The translations under genes were made by a program, and so were the position numbers. Source: Labilithrix sp. (GTDB lineage Bacteria; Myxococcota_A; Polyangia; Polyangiales; Polyangiaceae). Taken from it: a stretch of DNA of 64,000 bases. The stretch is taken from NCBI GenBank assembly GCA_019637155.1, contig JAHBWE010000014.1, positions 62,001 to 126,000 of the forward strand, in the 5' to 3' direction. The notes beneath the pieces are model-generated. The model was not told where the DNA came from. It did not search any database and saw nothing but the letters and a program-made list of their open reading frames with translations. This document shows positions 17,082-25,956 of this stretch, piece after piece. Each line of letters opens with the position of its first letter. Position 1 is the first letter of the stretch.

Positions 17082-20000
17082 GAACGGGGACGCGATTAGA
17101 GGAGCCGGAGAGGCGCAGGTCAACGTTGCACCTTCCACCTCGACGGGGACGTCGCCGTCGACGCGGCCGACGCCGCGCGGGACGAGCGCGTCGGTGCGGC
17201 CGACCGCGTTCAACGCGCCGTCCGAGGCGCGCCTCACCTTCGCGCTGATCGAGGACGTCGCGCAGCTCCACGCGATGGCGGACGACTGGGCCGCGCTGCT
17301 CGAGCGCAGCCTCACGAACGAGCTCACGCTGCACCCCGACTGGATGCTCACGTGGTGGGACGTGTTCGGCACGACGGGGGGGCGCGCGCTGCGCAGCGTC
17401 GCGTTCTATGACGGCTCGAGCCTCGTCGGCCTCGCGCCGCTCCTCGCGCGGAAGCACAAATACAAGTTCGGCCTGCCGTTCCGGCGCCTCGAGCTCCTCG
17501 CGTCGGGCGAGGACGAGATGGACGAGATCGCGTCCGACTACATCGGCCTCGTCGTCGAGCGGGGCTACGAGGCCGCGGTGGCGGCCGCGTTCGCGAGCGC
17601 CCTCGAGGCGGGCGAGCTCGGGCCGTGGGACGAGCTCGTCCTCCCGGTGATGAACGGCGACTCGCCGCTGCCGGGCCTCATCCGCGACGAGCTGAACGCG
17701 CTCGACGTGCCGACCACGCTCGAGGAGCGAACGGTGTCGCCGTACATCCCGCTCCCGCCGACGTGGGAGGAGTACCTCGCGCTGCTGAAGCCGAGCAAGC
17801 GCTCGCAGCTCCGGAAGTCGCTCCGTCTCCTCGAGTCGTGGTCGGGCGGCACGCTCGCGATGGAGCGCGTGCGCAGCGCCGACGAGCTCGAGGACGGCAA
17901 GCGCATCCTCGAGCGCCTCCACCGCGAGCGCTGGGGCGGCGACGGCGTCTACCGCTCCGATCGCTACCGCGCGTTCCACGACCGCATGATGCCCAAGCTC
18001 CTCGAGCTCGGCGCGCTCGACCTCGGGTGGATGAACGTCCGCGGCGAGCCGGTCGCTGCATATTACAACCTTCGCTGGAAGCGGCGCGTCGGCTTCTACC
18101 AGGCGGGGCGCAAGCTGAACGTGCCGGAGGACGTGCGCGTCGGCGTCACGATGCACGCGCTCCTCATCCGCAGCGCGATCGAGCGCGGGATGACCGAGTA
18201 CGATTTCCTCGCCGGCACCTCGCAGTACAAGATGGCGCTCTCGCTCAAGCAGCACCCGCTCGTGACCCTGCGCGCGGCGCGTCCGTCGATGGTCGAGACC
18301 GCGCGCCGCGCGACGGAGGAGGCGAAGCGCATCCGCGACGTCGCGGCGGCGCTCACCGGCGAGCCGATCCCGGAGGCGGAGGAGAGCGATCCCGTCCTCG
18401 AGACGACGGAGATCTCGATCGTCACCCTCGGCGCGCACGGCCTCGACGACAGCGTGCGCCCGTTCTTCTTCGGGAAGGAGCCACGCAGCCTCTTCGGCTG
18501 GTACCACCCGTCGCGCGCGACGATCTCGCAGCGGCGCGCGGTCGTGATCGCCCCGCCGCTCGGCTACGAGAACATCTGCGCGTACCCCGCGATGCGCGCG
18601 ATGGCGGAGCGCCTCTCCGACGCGGGCTACCCGGTGCTGCGCTTCGACTACGACGGCACCGGCGACTCCGGCGGCGCCGACGCCGATCCCGGCCGCGTCC
18701 GCGCGTGGATCGACAGCGTCGGCGACGCGATCGATCAGGCGCGCGCGCTCTCCGGCCTCGACGAGGTGTGCCTCTTCGGGATCCGCATGGGCGCGACGAT
18801 CGCCGCCGCGGCGGCGGCGGAGCGCGGCGACGTCGAGCGCCTCGTCTTGTGGAACCCGTGCGCGACGGGACGCGCCTACGCGCGCGAGATGAAGATGTTC
18901 CGCCAGTACGCGGAGTCGACCGGCGAGCTCCAGACGCGCCCCAACGCACTCGCCGACGGCGACGAGGAGTCGGGCGGCTTCCTCCTCACGAAGGAGACGC
19001 TCGCGGACCTCAAGAAGCTCGACCTCGCGAAGATCGACAAGCGTCCCGCGGGGCGCGTGCTCGTGCTCGGCCGCGACGACGTGCCCGACGACGACAAGGT
19101 CGCGCGCGCGTTCGAGGCGCTCGGCGCGGTGACGACGTACGAGAAGCCGGCGGGCTACGCCGAGATGATGGTCGCGCCGCACAAGTCGGTGTTCCCGGAG
19201 CAGGTGTGGAATCGCTTCCGCGACTGGCTCGGCGAGGCGAAGCCCGCGCTGCTCGAGTCGCCGCGCGCGCGCCCGGCCACGACCGCGCGCAAGGAGGGCA
19301 TCGTCGCGCCCGGCGTCCGCGAGGAGTCGATCCGCTTCGGCGTCGCGGACGCGCTGTTCGGCATCCTCTGCGAGCCGATCGACCAGGAGCTCTCGCGCGG
19401 CAAGCCGCTCATCATCTTCACGAACACGGCCGGCAACTACCGCATCGGCCCCAACCGCATGTACGTCGAGATGGCGCGGAAGCTCGCCGGCCTCGGCATC
19501 GCGTCCGTGAGGATGGACGTCTCCGGCATCGGCGACAGCACGATCTACGAGCAGGAGGAGCTGAACCATCCGTACGGCGATCAGCTCGCGAAGGACGTCC
19601 GCTCCTGCGTCGCGTACTTCACGCAGCGGGGGCGCGCGAAGAGGTTCGGCGTCGCCGGGCTCTGCTCGGGCGCCTTCGTCGCCTACCACGCCGCGCTGCA
19701 GGAGCCGCTCATCGAGAGCATCACCCTCATCAACCCGCAGACGTTCGTGTGGGAAGCAGGGATGTCGCTCGAGGTCAACGCCCTCTCGCGGCGCGACGCG
19801 GCCGAATACTACAAGCGCCGGATGTTCTCGAAGGAGGCGTGGGCGAAGCTGCTCAAGGGCGGCGTCGACCCGCGGCACGCGTTCGGCGCGGTGAAGGGAC
19901 GCGTCGCCGACGCCGCGCGCTCCGGCATCGCGAAGGCGAAGGCGGCGATGCCGGGCGCCGCGTCGCGCGGGAGCGAGCTCGCGCGCGCGTTCGACGCGCT

Positions 20001-20220
20001 GTGCGAGCGCGGCGTCGACGTGCACATCGTCTTCGCCGCGAACGACCCCGGCATCGTGAACCTGCACGAGAAGCTCGGCGCGAGCCTCCGCGCCCTCGAA
20101 AAGCGCCCAAACTTCAAGGTCGACACGATCGAAGGCCCGGACCACTCCTTCACCCCACTCTGGGCGCAAGAGGAGCTCGACAAGGTCCTCGTCGGTCATC
20201 TCACGAGCCGCTACCGCTGA
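17080..20220 (+). CDS. FemAB-like acyltransferase fused to two exosortase-A-type alpha/beta hydrolases
   Basis: 1046 residues if read from ATG 17080; GTG 17189 is an alternative and the first 40 residues look unstructured. Residues about 45-440 resemble CelD/FemAB GNAT-type transferases (HPDWMLTWWDVF, KPSKRSQLRKSLR, YDFLAGTSQYKMALS). Residues about 450-730 are an alpha/beta hydrolase whose elbow reads GIRMG, with R569 in place of the nucleophile. Residues about 745-1046 are a second hydrolase with GLCSG, putting C862 at the elbow, and H1022 in GPDHSF. These three are normally separate genes in PEP-CTERM loci (FemAB, hydrolase 2, hydrolase 1, recalled). The fusion implies that they work on one substrate. 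The last 10 bases overlap the convergent cupin gene. Confidence 0.88.
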   Translation: MNGDAIRGAGEAQVNVAPSTSTGTSPSTRPTPRGTSASVRPTAFNAPSEARLTFALIEDVAQLHAMADDWAALLERSLTNELTLHPDWMLTWWDVFGTTGGRALRSVAFYDGSSLVGLAPLLARKHKYKFGLPFRRLELLASGEDEMDEIASDYIGLVVERGYEAAVAAAFASALEAGELGPWDELVLPVMNGDSPLPGLIRDELNALDVPTTLEERTVSPYIPLPPTWEEYLALLKPSKRSQLRKSLRLLESWSGGTLAMERVRSADELEDGKRILERLHRERWGGDGVYRSDRYRAFHDRMMPKLLELGALDLGWMNVRGEPVAAYYNLRWKRRVGFYQAGRKLNVPEDVRVGVTMHALLIRSAIERGMTEYDFLAGTSQYKMALSLKQHPLVTLRAARPSMVETARRATEEAKRIRDVAAALTGEPIPEAEESDPVLETTEISIVTLGAHGLDDSVRPFFFGKEPRSLFGWYHPSRATISQRRAVVIAPPLGYENICAYPAMRAMAERLSDAGYPVLRFDYDGTGDSGGADADPGRVRAWIDSVGDAIDQARALSGLDEVCLFGIRMGATIAAAAAAERGDVERLVLWNPCATGRAYAREMKMFRQYAESTGELQTRPNALADGDEESGGFLLTKETLADLKKLDLAKIDKRPAGRVLVLGRDDVPDDDKVARAFEALGAVTTYEKPAGYAEMMVAPHKSVFPEQVWNRFRDWLGEAKPALLESPRARPATTARKEGIVAPGVREESIRFGVADALFGILCEPIDQELSRGKPLIIFTNTAGNYRIGPNRMYVEMARKLAGLGIASVRMDVSGIGDSTIYEQEELNHPYGDQLAKDVRSCVAYFTQRGRAKRFGVAGLCSGAFVAYHAALQEPLIESITLINPQTFVWEAGMSLEVNALSRRDAAEYYKRRMFSKEAWAKLLKGGVDPRHAFGAVKGRVADAARSGIAKAKAAMPGAASRGSELARAFDALCERGVDVHIVFAANDPGIVNLHEKLGASLRALEKRPNFKVDTIEGPDHSFTPLWAQEELDKVLVGHLTSRYR

Positions 20221-20615
20221 GCGACGAGCTTCTTCACCGCCGACGCGAGGCGCCGGATACGACTCCGCTTCCGCGCGCGCATCACGAACATTTTCTTCAC
20301 GTAGGTCTCGACCGTCCACACCGTCTCGAGGCCCTCGGGGAAGAAACAATTCGTTCCGGGGACGAGGTGGTGCGTGCGCGTGCCGTCGTCGACGCGGACC
20401 TCGCCTTCGAGGATGTGGACGATCTCGTCGAGCGGGTAGATCCACTGGAACACGCCGGCGGTGCAGTCCCAGAGCCCCGTCGTGCAGAGCCCGTCCGCCG
20501 ACTCCGCGAGCGTGATCGCACGTGCGACCGGGGTCCCCTCCTTGATCCACGAGGGCTCGATGGGATGAGAGACGAGGTCGCCTCGCGTGGACTCGAACGC
20601 GCTCGCTTTGAACAT
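20211..20615 (-). CDS. Small cupin protein (DUF861/EutQ-like)
   Basis: 134 residues. The single cupin core is seen in LWDCTAGVFQWIYPLDEIVHILEG and VPGTNCFFPEGLETVWTVE: W-x-Y-P-x-D-E is the family signature of Cupin_3. The C-terminal tail is strongly basic (RARKRSRIRR). The function of such small cupins varies from sugar isomerisation to sensing; none can be assigned here. It overlaps the end of the fusion gene convergently by 10 bases and starts 36 bases from the divergent polymerase gene. Confidence 0.85.
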   Translation of the reverse strand: MFKASAFESTRGDLVSHPIEPSWIKEGTPVARAITLAESADGLCTTGLWDCTAGVFQWIYPLDEIVHILEGEVRVDDGTRTHHLVPGTNCFFPEGLETVWTVETYVKKMFVMRARKRSRIRRLASAVKKLVAQR

Positions 20616-20651
20616 GGGGCGAGGGTACTGGTACGCTGAGCGCGGCGTGCA

Positions 20652-22346
20652 ATGAACCGACCGCCTGGAGGCTCCACCCGTCCTCCGCAGCTCTCGCGGC
20701 CGCCGCCCGACCGCAACCAGCTGCAGGCCCGCGTGCGCGCGCAGTTCGGATCGATCGTCGGATCGATGCCGTCGCTCGGCCGCCCGACCCAGGAGCTCGG
20801 GCCGCAGTTCGACGAGCGCGAGCTCCTCCAGGACGACTACCTGAAGACGACCGTTCGCCTCATCGCGTTCGTGTTCGGCCTCTCGCTCTTCGCGTGGATC
20901 GCGACGAGCACCACCTTCGACGCGCCCGGCATCTGGGCGAACTCGTTCCGCTTCGACACCGCGCTCGTGGTGGTGTGGGGCCCGCTCCTCATTTGGGCCC
21001 TGCGCCGGCTCCGGGTGAAGAACGCGGTCCGCATCTACCTCGTGCTCGCGCTCTTCATCGAGCCCTTCAGCGAGACGATGATGAAGGGCCAGGGCGACGG
21101 CTACTGGGACTCGTACATGTGGCCCGCCGCGGTCGCGTATTACGGCACGATCAAGGAATGGAGCGGGATGCCGGGCGCGTCGCTGCCCGTCTTCTTCTTC
21201 GTCACGGTCGGGCTCCTCTACCGCGCGGTCTGGGGGAAGAAGTCCGGCGACTACATCGCGCCGCCGAAGTGGTCGCGCACGATCTACTTCGTCTTCATGG
21301 GCGGCGTGCTCGCGCTGTGCGTCTGGGGCCTCATCCACGGCGGCTCGTTCCAGTCGGAGGTGCGGCAGGTCCTCCACCTCTTCCAGCTCCCGATCATCGG
21401 CCTCCTCTTCCTCTACGCGCTCCGCGTCCCCGAGGACGTCCCCGCGATCGGGACGATCTTCGTCGCGACCGCGATGCTGCGCGGCGTGCTCGTCTTGTGG
21501 ATCTACTTCGGCGTGTTCGTGCCGGCGGGGATCACCCAGCGGCCGGGGCATCCGGAGTGGTGCACCACCCACTCGGACTCCGTCCTCTTCGTCATGGGGA
21601 TCCTCATCGTCGTGCTCCACGCCTTCGAGCAGCGAACGAAGCGCACGATTTACCGCGCGATCGGCATCTCGGCCTTCCTCCTCCTCGCGATGGCGTTCAA
21701 CAACCGCCGCCTCGCGTTCGTCAGCCTCGCGATCGCGCCGGCCGCGATCTACATCGCGCTCAAGCCGAGCAAGCGAAAGCGCCGCGTCACGACCGCCCTC
21801 GCGATCGGCATTCCGCTCCTCCTCGGTTACGTCCTCGTCGGGTCGGAGATCAACTCGCCGAGCCCGCTCCTGAAGCCGGCGAAGCTCGTGATGTCGGTCC
21901 TCGAGCAGAAGGACACCTCGAGCCAGTCGCGCGACATCGAGAACGAGAACCTGATCTACACGTTGCGCGAGAACGTCCTCGTCCCGACCGGCTTCGGCTC
22001 CGAGTACCAGTATTCGCCGAACAACCCGCCCGTCGACCTCACCGACGTGTTCGTGAACTACCGCCTCATCGCGCACAACGGCGTGCTCTGGCTCTGGTCC
22101 CTCGGCGGCGTGGTCGGCTTCACGGTGCTCTGGCTCATCTTCCCGATCACGGGCACGCTCGCCTTACGCGCCTACCGCAGCGCCCCCACCGCGCTCGAAC
22201 GAAGCGCGGCCCTGACCTCCTTCGGCAGCGTCGCCGTCTGCATCGTCCAGATCTGGGGCGACCAGGGCGCCAACGGCTACATGACCCCGGTCACGATCGC
22301 CGTCTCCTACGCCATCGCGACCCGCCTCGCGATGCGCACGGCGTAG
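20652..22346 (+). CDS. O-antigen polymerase/ligase-like membrane protein (second copy)
   Basis: 564 residues. A proline-rich cytosolic leader of about 70 residues precedes ten or more membrane helices. The family signature region is NNRRLAFVSLAIAPAAIY (arginines after a helix) and, later, LVPTGFGSEYQY with YRLIAHNGVLWLWSLGGVVGF, which corresponds to the Wzy_C histidine segment. It is less like the protein encoded at 4558-5976 than that one is like textbook members, so the two probably have different acceptors: one may polymerise and the other ligate. Last recognisable gene of the polysaccharide region. Confidence 0.8.
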   Translation: MNRPPGGSTRPPQLSRPPPDRNQLQARVRAQFGSIVGSMPSLGRPTQELGPQFDERELLQDDYLKTTVRLIAFVFGLSLFAWIATSTTFDAPGIWANSFRFDTALVVVWGPLLIWALRRLRVKNAVRIYLVLALFIEPFSETMMKGQGDGYWDSYMWPAAVAYYGTIKEWSGMPGASLPVFFFVTVGLLYRAVWGKKSGDYIAPPKWSRTIYFVFMGGVLALCVWGLIHGGSFQSEVRQVLHLFQLPIIGLLFLYALRVPEDVPAIGTIFVATAMLRGVLVLWIYFGVFVPAGITQRPGHPEWCTTHSDSVLFVMGILIVVLHAFEQRTKRTIYRAIGISAFLLLAMAFNNRRLAFVSLAIAPAAIYIALKPSKRKRRVTTALAIGIPLLLGYVLVGSEINSPSPLLKPAKLVMSVLEQKDTSSQSRDIENENLIYTLRENVLVPTGFGSEYQYSPNNPPVDLTDVFVNYRLIAHNGVLWLWSLGGVVGFTVLWLIFPITGTLALRAYRSAPTALERSAALTSFGSVAVCIVQIWGDQGANGYMTPVTIAVSYAIATRLAMRTA

Positions 22347-22348
22347 CG

Positions 22349-23293
22349 TCAGCGCGTGGGTTTCTTGGCCCTCTTCGGGCGGGCCCTTCGCAGCTTTCCC
22401 GAGGCCGCCGCTTTGCGTCGCGCCTCGACCGCGGCGGCGATCTTCTCGATCTCCGCGTTGGTGGCGCCGAGCCGCGCGGCCGCTGCCTGCGGGCTCTTCT
22501 TCCACTCGGCGTAGAACGCGCGAAGGCAGGCGCGGAAGGGACCTGCCGATACGGCGGCCTCTCGGTCCATCTCGGGAAGCAGGGTGATGAGACCGATGAG
22601 GGCGCCGAGCTGCCTGAATCGCGCCTCGAGGAGACGCGGCCGGCCGACGCCGTCGAGGCGGAAGAAGACGATCGTGACCTTCGCTCGGAGCTGCGTCGCC
22701 GCGGTCGCGGTGGGGTTGGGTATCGGTATGACGCCATTCCAACCAATCGCGTGCTCGGGGTCGACGTCGAGCGCTCCGAGCGGAAAGAGCAGGAGAGGTC
22801 GTTCGGTCTTGTTGAGCGCCGCGATGTGCTGGCGATCGGCGCCGGACGCGACGCCCGCTGCGAGCGCGATGGGGAAGCGATTGCCCTTCAGCGTCGAATT
22901 GCACGTGTAGCAGGAGACGACGTAGTTCCACGGCGAGAAGCGGAGCTCGTCGTATCCGTTCGCGTGGCCGTTGAAGACGACCTTCGGGTCGATCCCATAA
23001 TGGGCAAATCGCTCGAGCGAGAAGCGGTCGGGCCAACGGGCAGTGATGCCCTTGGGCCGAAAGTGCTCGACCGCAAACTCGCCGTCGTTCTCGGCGGGCG
23101 CGGTGTCGGCGTCGGTGATCTCGGAGCGGATGAAATCGCGAGCGCCCTCGCAATAGGCGCATAGCTCCGACTGGAGCGCGAGGTACGCCGCCTTGATATC
23201 GGACCAGCTCTTCTTCTTTTTCGCGTGCCAGTCAGGCGCGATGTTCTCGATCGTCTTCCGGAGAGCGGCTTCCGTGACTCCGATGCGGATCAC
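22349..23293 (-). CDS. ptuB: HNH endonuclease, PtuB-like (Septu defence)
   Basis: 314 residues from GTG 23293, overlapping the ATPase stop by four bases (GTGA). The nuclease core has C45/C48 in LCAYCEG, E76-H77 in FAVEHFRPKG, and C128/C131 in SCYTCNSTLKGNRFP, i.e. a zinc-bound HNH fold. The pattern CxYCE ... EHFxPK ... CxxCN ... K..FP is that of PtuB in Septu systems, from memory. Partnered with an SMC/OLD-like ATPase it is expected to cut nucleic acid on phage infection. The C-terminus is rich in Arg, Lys and Ala. An alternative is another ATPase-HNH pair, such as retron-associated ones, but no retron elements were seen. Confidence 0.75.
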   Translation of the reverse strand: MIRIGVTEAALRKTIENIAPDWHAKKKKSWSDIKAAYLALQSELCAYCEGARDFIRSEITDADTAPAENDGEFAVEHFRPKGITARWPDRFSLERFAHYGIDPKVVFNGHANGYDELRFSPWNYVVSCYTCNSTLKGNRFPIALAAGVASGADRQHIAALNKTERPLLLFPLGALDVDPEHAIGWNGVIPIPNPTATAATQLRAKVTIVFFRLDGVGRPRLLEARFRQLGALIGLITLLPEMDREAAVSAGPFRACLRAFYAEWKKSPQAAAARLGATNAEIEKIAAAVEARRKAAASGKLRRARPKRAKKPTR

Positions 23294-24531
23294 ACGAGCT
23301 CTCCGGCGAGAGCTCGCATCAAGTCGTGGGCCGCTTTCTTGTTGCCCTTCGAGGCTTCGAAGGCGAGGTCTTCGACTTTGTTGGTCGTCTCGGCGTTCCG
23401 TACGCTCGGGAGCTCGAAGATCGGAGAGAGCAGGATCTGGTCGGCGCTCTTCCCGAACAGATCGACGTCGGGAACGCTCACCGTCATCCCGCTCCTGCTT
23501 CGTTCCATCGTCCGGATTTGCTCGCGCCCGAGGCCACCGGCGACGAGAGGACTGTGGGTCGTAAATACGAATTGCAGCCGCGGGAAGGTCTTTGCGAGCT
23601 TGTCGATGATGACGCGCTGCCAGCGCGGATGGAGGAGGAGGTCGACCTCGTCGACGAGCACGAGGCCCTCCGTCTCTACCAACTTGTGACCTGTTTTGAC
23701 GCCTTTGACGACGTGGTAGAGGAGATCGGTGAGCCAGCCGAAATAGCCACGATAGCCGTCGGAGAGCGCGTGAAAGGGCACCTCTGCTCCGTGCTGGTGG
23801 AAGACGAGCTCGCCGCCTTGGGCGAGGATGTCCTCTCGCACGCTGAGCTCCTCGTCCGGTGGGCCAAGACGGCGAATCAGGGTCGAGACCTGCTTGAAGC
23901 GACCCGGGTTGCGGGCGCACAGCTCCGGAAGCCACGCGTCGGGCGGTACCAGCGTGAACGCGGCTTCGTCCTCGAGCAGGGAAGCGACGCGCTGATGACG
24001 CGGTAGTCGTTCGGCGTCGCGACCGGAGCGGTCCATGCGTTTCGAGAGCTCGCTCCACCGGCGCGAGCCGTACGCGACGATGAAGATGCTCGACGAGTCG
24101 TGAGCGTCGAGGACCTGCCGATAGGTGGAGACGGGCACCCCGCGCAGCTTCACGCCACCGAGCTTGTCGCGGCGTGTACCGCCGAGCGGCATGATGGTCT
24201 GGTGGATCTTGGCGGACTTGGCGCCCTCCCTCGGCCCGAGCTCACCGCGCGTGAAATGAGCGACGGCCGACACCGAGGCTGGCTCTGTCCTCTTGCCGAC
24301 GCGACGCACGAGCGAGTAAGGCGAATAGCTCGAGTCCTTGAGCGTCTCGCTCAACATCGCGAGCGCGATCGCCTTGAGGACGGTGGTCTTTCCGGCGCCG
24401 TTCTCGCCGAGCAGCAGGGTGACGTTGTCCGGTCCGTTCTTCGGTTTGACCGTCGCGCCCGGATGCATGAAGTCCACGGCCGCCTTCGAGAAACATCGCA
24501 GGTTGCGGATCTCGAGCCGTGAGACGTACAT
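23290..24531 (-). CDS. ptuA: SMC/OLD-like AAA ATPase, PtuA-like (Septu defence)
   Basis: 413 residues. Walker A is GENGAGKTT (42-50) after the usual LEIRNLRCF start; the signature-like ALSDGYRG, Walker B LVLVDEVDLLLHPRWQ and switch histidine in FTTHSPLVAGG follow. It is an ABC-class ATPase of the AAA_15/AAA_21 type without a long coiled coil, as expected for PtuA. It would sense infection and license the HNH nuclease. Its gene lies 29 bases after the WYL regulator on the same strand and overlaps the nuclease, making a three-gene operon. Size is at the short end of PtuA proteins. Confidence 0.8.
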   Translation of the reverse strand: MYVSRLEIRNLRCFSKAAVDFMHPGATVKPKNGPDNVTLLLGENGAGKTTVLKAIALAMLSETLKDSSYSPYSLVRRVGKRTEPASVSAVAHFTRGELGPREGAKSAKIHQTIMPLGGTRRDKLGGVKLRGVPVSTYRQVLDAHDSSSIFIVAYGSRRWSELSKRMDRSGRDAERLPRHQRVASLLEDEAAFTLVPPDAWLPELCARNPGRFKQVSTLIRRLGPPDEELSVREDILAQGGELVFHQHGAEVPFHALSDGYRGYFGWLTDLLYHVVKGVKTGHKLVETEGLVLVDEVDLLLHPRWQRVIIDKLAKTFPRLQFVFTTHSPLVAGGLGREQIRTMERSRSGMTVSVPDVDLFGKSADQILLSPIFELPSVRNAETTNKVEDLAFEASKGNKKAAHDLMRALAGELV

Positions 24532-24560
24532 GTGCCAGTTCTACTACGTTTCCTAGCGCG

Positions 24561-25202
24561 TCAGAGGTCGGGGACGATGACCTCGGCCTTCTCGATGCGG
24601 TCGAGGCGGAACTGGCGCTCTTCGTTCTTCGCGAGGTCGATCGCGTTGAGGCGGGTCTCGGTGCGTTCCATGAAGACGGAGGTGATCTTGATGTCGCGCG
24701 TCGTGCGCTCGTAGTTGGCGCTGCGGTACGTGATGCGGAGCGGCTGCTGCTCGAACCACGCGCGCTCGACCGCCGCGCGCACCGCGCGGGCGACCGGGAG
24801 CTGGGGCACGCCGGCGAACTGCAGCTCCTTCAAGCGCCCCGCGAGCTCGCGCTGCGCCGAGGTCGAGAGCGCGCCGCGAACCTTGTCGAGGGCGCGGTCG
24901 AGCGTCTCGGTGAAGGGGAGGAGGCGCATCTCCGTCGCGAAGCGGCCGAGCGCGACGAGGAGCGCGGCCTCGCGCGCGGTGAAGTTCACCGGCGGCAGCG
25001 TGTAGCGCGTGTCGAGCGCGTAGCCGCCGCCGCGACCGCGCTCGGCCGAGAGCGGGAGCGCCGCCGCGCGGAGCGAGTCGAGGTCGCGGTAGATGGTGCG
25101 CACCGTGACGCCGAACTTCTCCGCGAGCTGCTCGGCGGTGATGCCGGTCCGCCGCGCGCGCAGGTGCTCGGCGAGCGCGAAGAGCCGTTCGGTGCGGGTC
25201 AC
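24561..25202 (-). CDS. HTH/WYL-type transcriptional regulator
   Basis: 213 residues from GTG 25202 (TRTERLFALAEHLRARR), preferred over an upstream TTG-like extension to 25229 because it starts the HTH domain. The HTH_11 part reads ITAEQLAEKFGVTVRTIYRDLDSL, then GGYALDTRYTLPPVNFT of YafY-type regulators. The C-terminal domain ends in RQFRLDRIEKAEV as in WYL proteins, but the tripeptide Trp-Tyr-Leu is replaced by Thr-Arg-Leu in ETRLNAIDLA. WYL proteins often regulate phage-defence operons or bind nucleic-acid ligands. Placement upstream of the ATPase/HNH pair suggests the same here; it may instead control the divergent NUDIX gene. Confidence 0.88.
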   Translation of the reverse strand: MTRTERLFALAEHLRARRTGITAEQLAEKFGVTVRTIYRDLDSLRAAALPLSAERGRGGGYALDTRYTLPPVNFTAREAALLVALGRFATEMRLLPFTETLDRALDKVRGALSTSAQRELAGRLKELQFAGVPQLPVARAVRAAVERAWFEQQPLRITYRSANYERTTRDIKITSVFMERTETRLNAIDLAKNEERQFRLDRIEKAEVIVPDL

Positions 25203-25212
25203 CGCCGAATCA

Positions 25213-25230
25213 TGACATCCACCTGACATC
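25213..25230. promoter_or_regulatory. Tandem TGACATC repeat between divergent regulator and NUDIX genes
   Basis: TGACATC occurs at 25213-25219 and again at 25224-25230, an 11-base period that puts both copies on the same face of the helix. They lie just upstream of the WYL-type regulator start and within 50 bases of the NUDIX start. This is a candidate operator for the regulator; binding is inferred only from position and spacing. Confidence 0.45.
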
Positions 25231-25278
25231 GAGTCGAGCCGGTTGACGTCGTGGGGCGGGCGGGAGATCGTCCGCTCG

Positions 25279-25956
25279 GTGCCCTTCTCGTATCCTTATC
25301 CGCGGCCCGCGGTCACGTGCGACACCGTCGTGTTCACGATGCGCGGCGACGATCTCGCCGTCCTCCTCATCCAGCGGGGCGACGAGCCCTTCAAGGGACA
25401 CTGGGCGCTGCCCGGTGGGTTCGTGAACGAGAACGAGGCGCTCGACCGCGCGGCGGCGCGCGAGCTCGCGGAGGAGACCGGCCTCACCGGCGCGCGGCTC
25501 GAGCAGATCGGCGCGTTCGGCGATCCCGGCCGCGACCCGCGCGGGCACACCGTGACGATCGCGTGGGCGACCTTCCTCGTCGCGGAGGCGAAGGTGACGC
25601 CCGCGGACGACGCGGCGCTCGCCGAGTTCGTGCCGCTCCGCACGATCGTCATCGAAGGGGCCGCGACGCGGCGGCGGCCGATCCGGCTCGCGTTCGATCA
25701 CGCGAAGATCCTCGCGAAGGCCTACCGCCGCCTCTGCCGCCACCTCGACGATCCGGTCCGCGACCGCTCGTTCGATCTGTTCCCGAGCCGCTTCACGATC
25801 GCCGAGCTCCAGCACCTCTACGAGCGCATCCTCGGCAAGACGGCGCCGCTGCGGGCGTTCAAGAAGCAGCTGCTCGACCGCGGCCTGGTCATCCCTGCGA
25901 CGACCAAGCCGACGAAGAAACCGGCCGAGCAGCTCTATCGCTGGAACCGGCGCTGA
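25279..25956 (+). CDS. NUDIX hydrolase with C-terminal winged helix
   Basis: 225 residues from GTG 25279, with GGGAGA 12 bases upstream; a TTG at 25243 would add 12 residues. The NUDIX box is GGFVNENEALDRAAARELAEETGL in outline (G-x5-E-x7-REL-xEE-xG), with its core REL-AEETGL around residues 60-72. The C-terminal part (FTIAELQHLYERILG ... FKKQLLDRGLV) is the winged helix seen in NrtR-like and related ADP-ribose-type NUDIX proteins. It may hydrolyse an ADP-ribose derivative, regulate NAD metabolism genes, or both. It stands divergent from the WYL-type regulator, and its stop abuts that of sodB. Confidence 0.88.
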   Translation: MPFSYPYPRPAVTCDTVVFTMRGDDLAVLLIQRGDEPFKGHWALPGGFVNENEALDRAAARELAEETGLTGARLEQIGAFGDPGRDPRGHTVTIAWATFLVAEAKVTPADDAALAEFVPLRTIVIEGAATRRRPIRLAFDHAKILAKAYRRLCRHLDDPVRDRSFDLFPSRFTIAELQHLYERILGKTAPLRAFKKQLLDRGLVIPATTKPTKKPAEQLYRWNRR

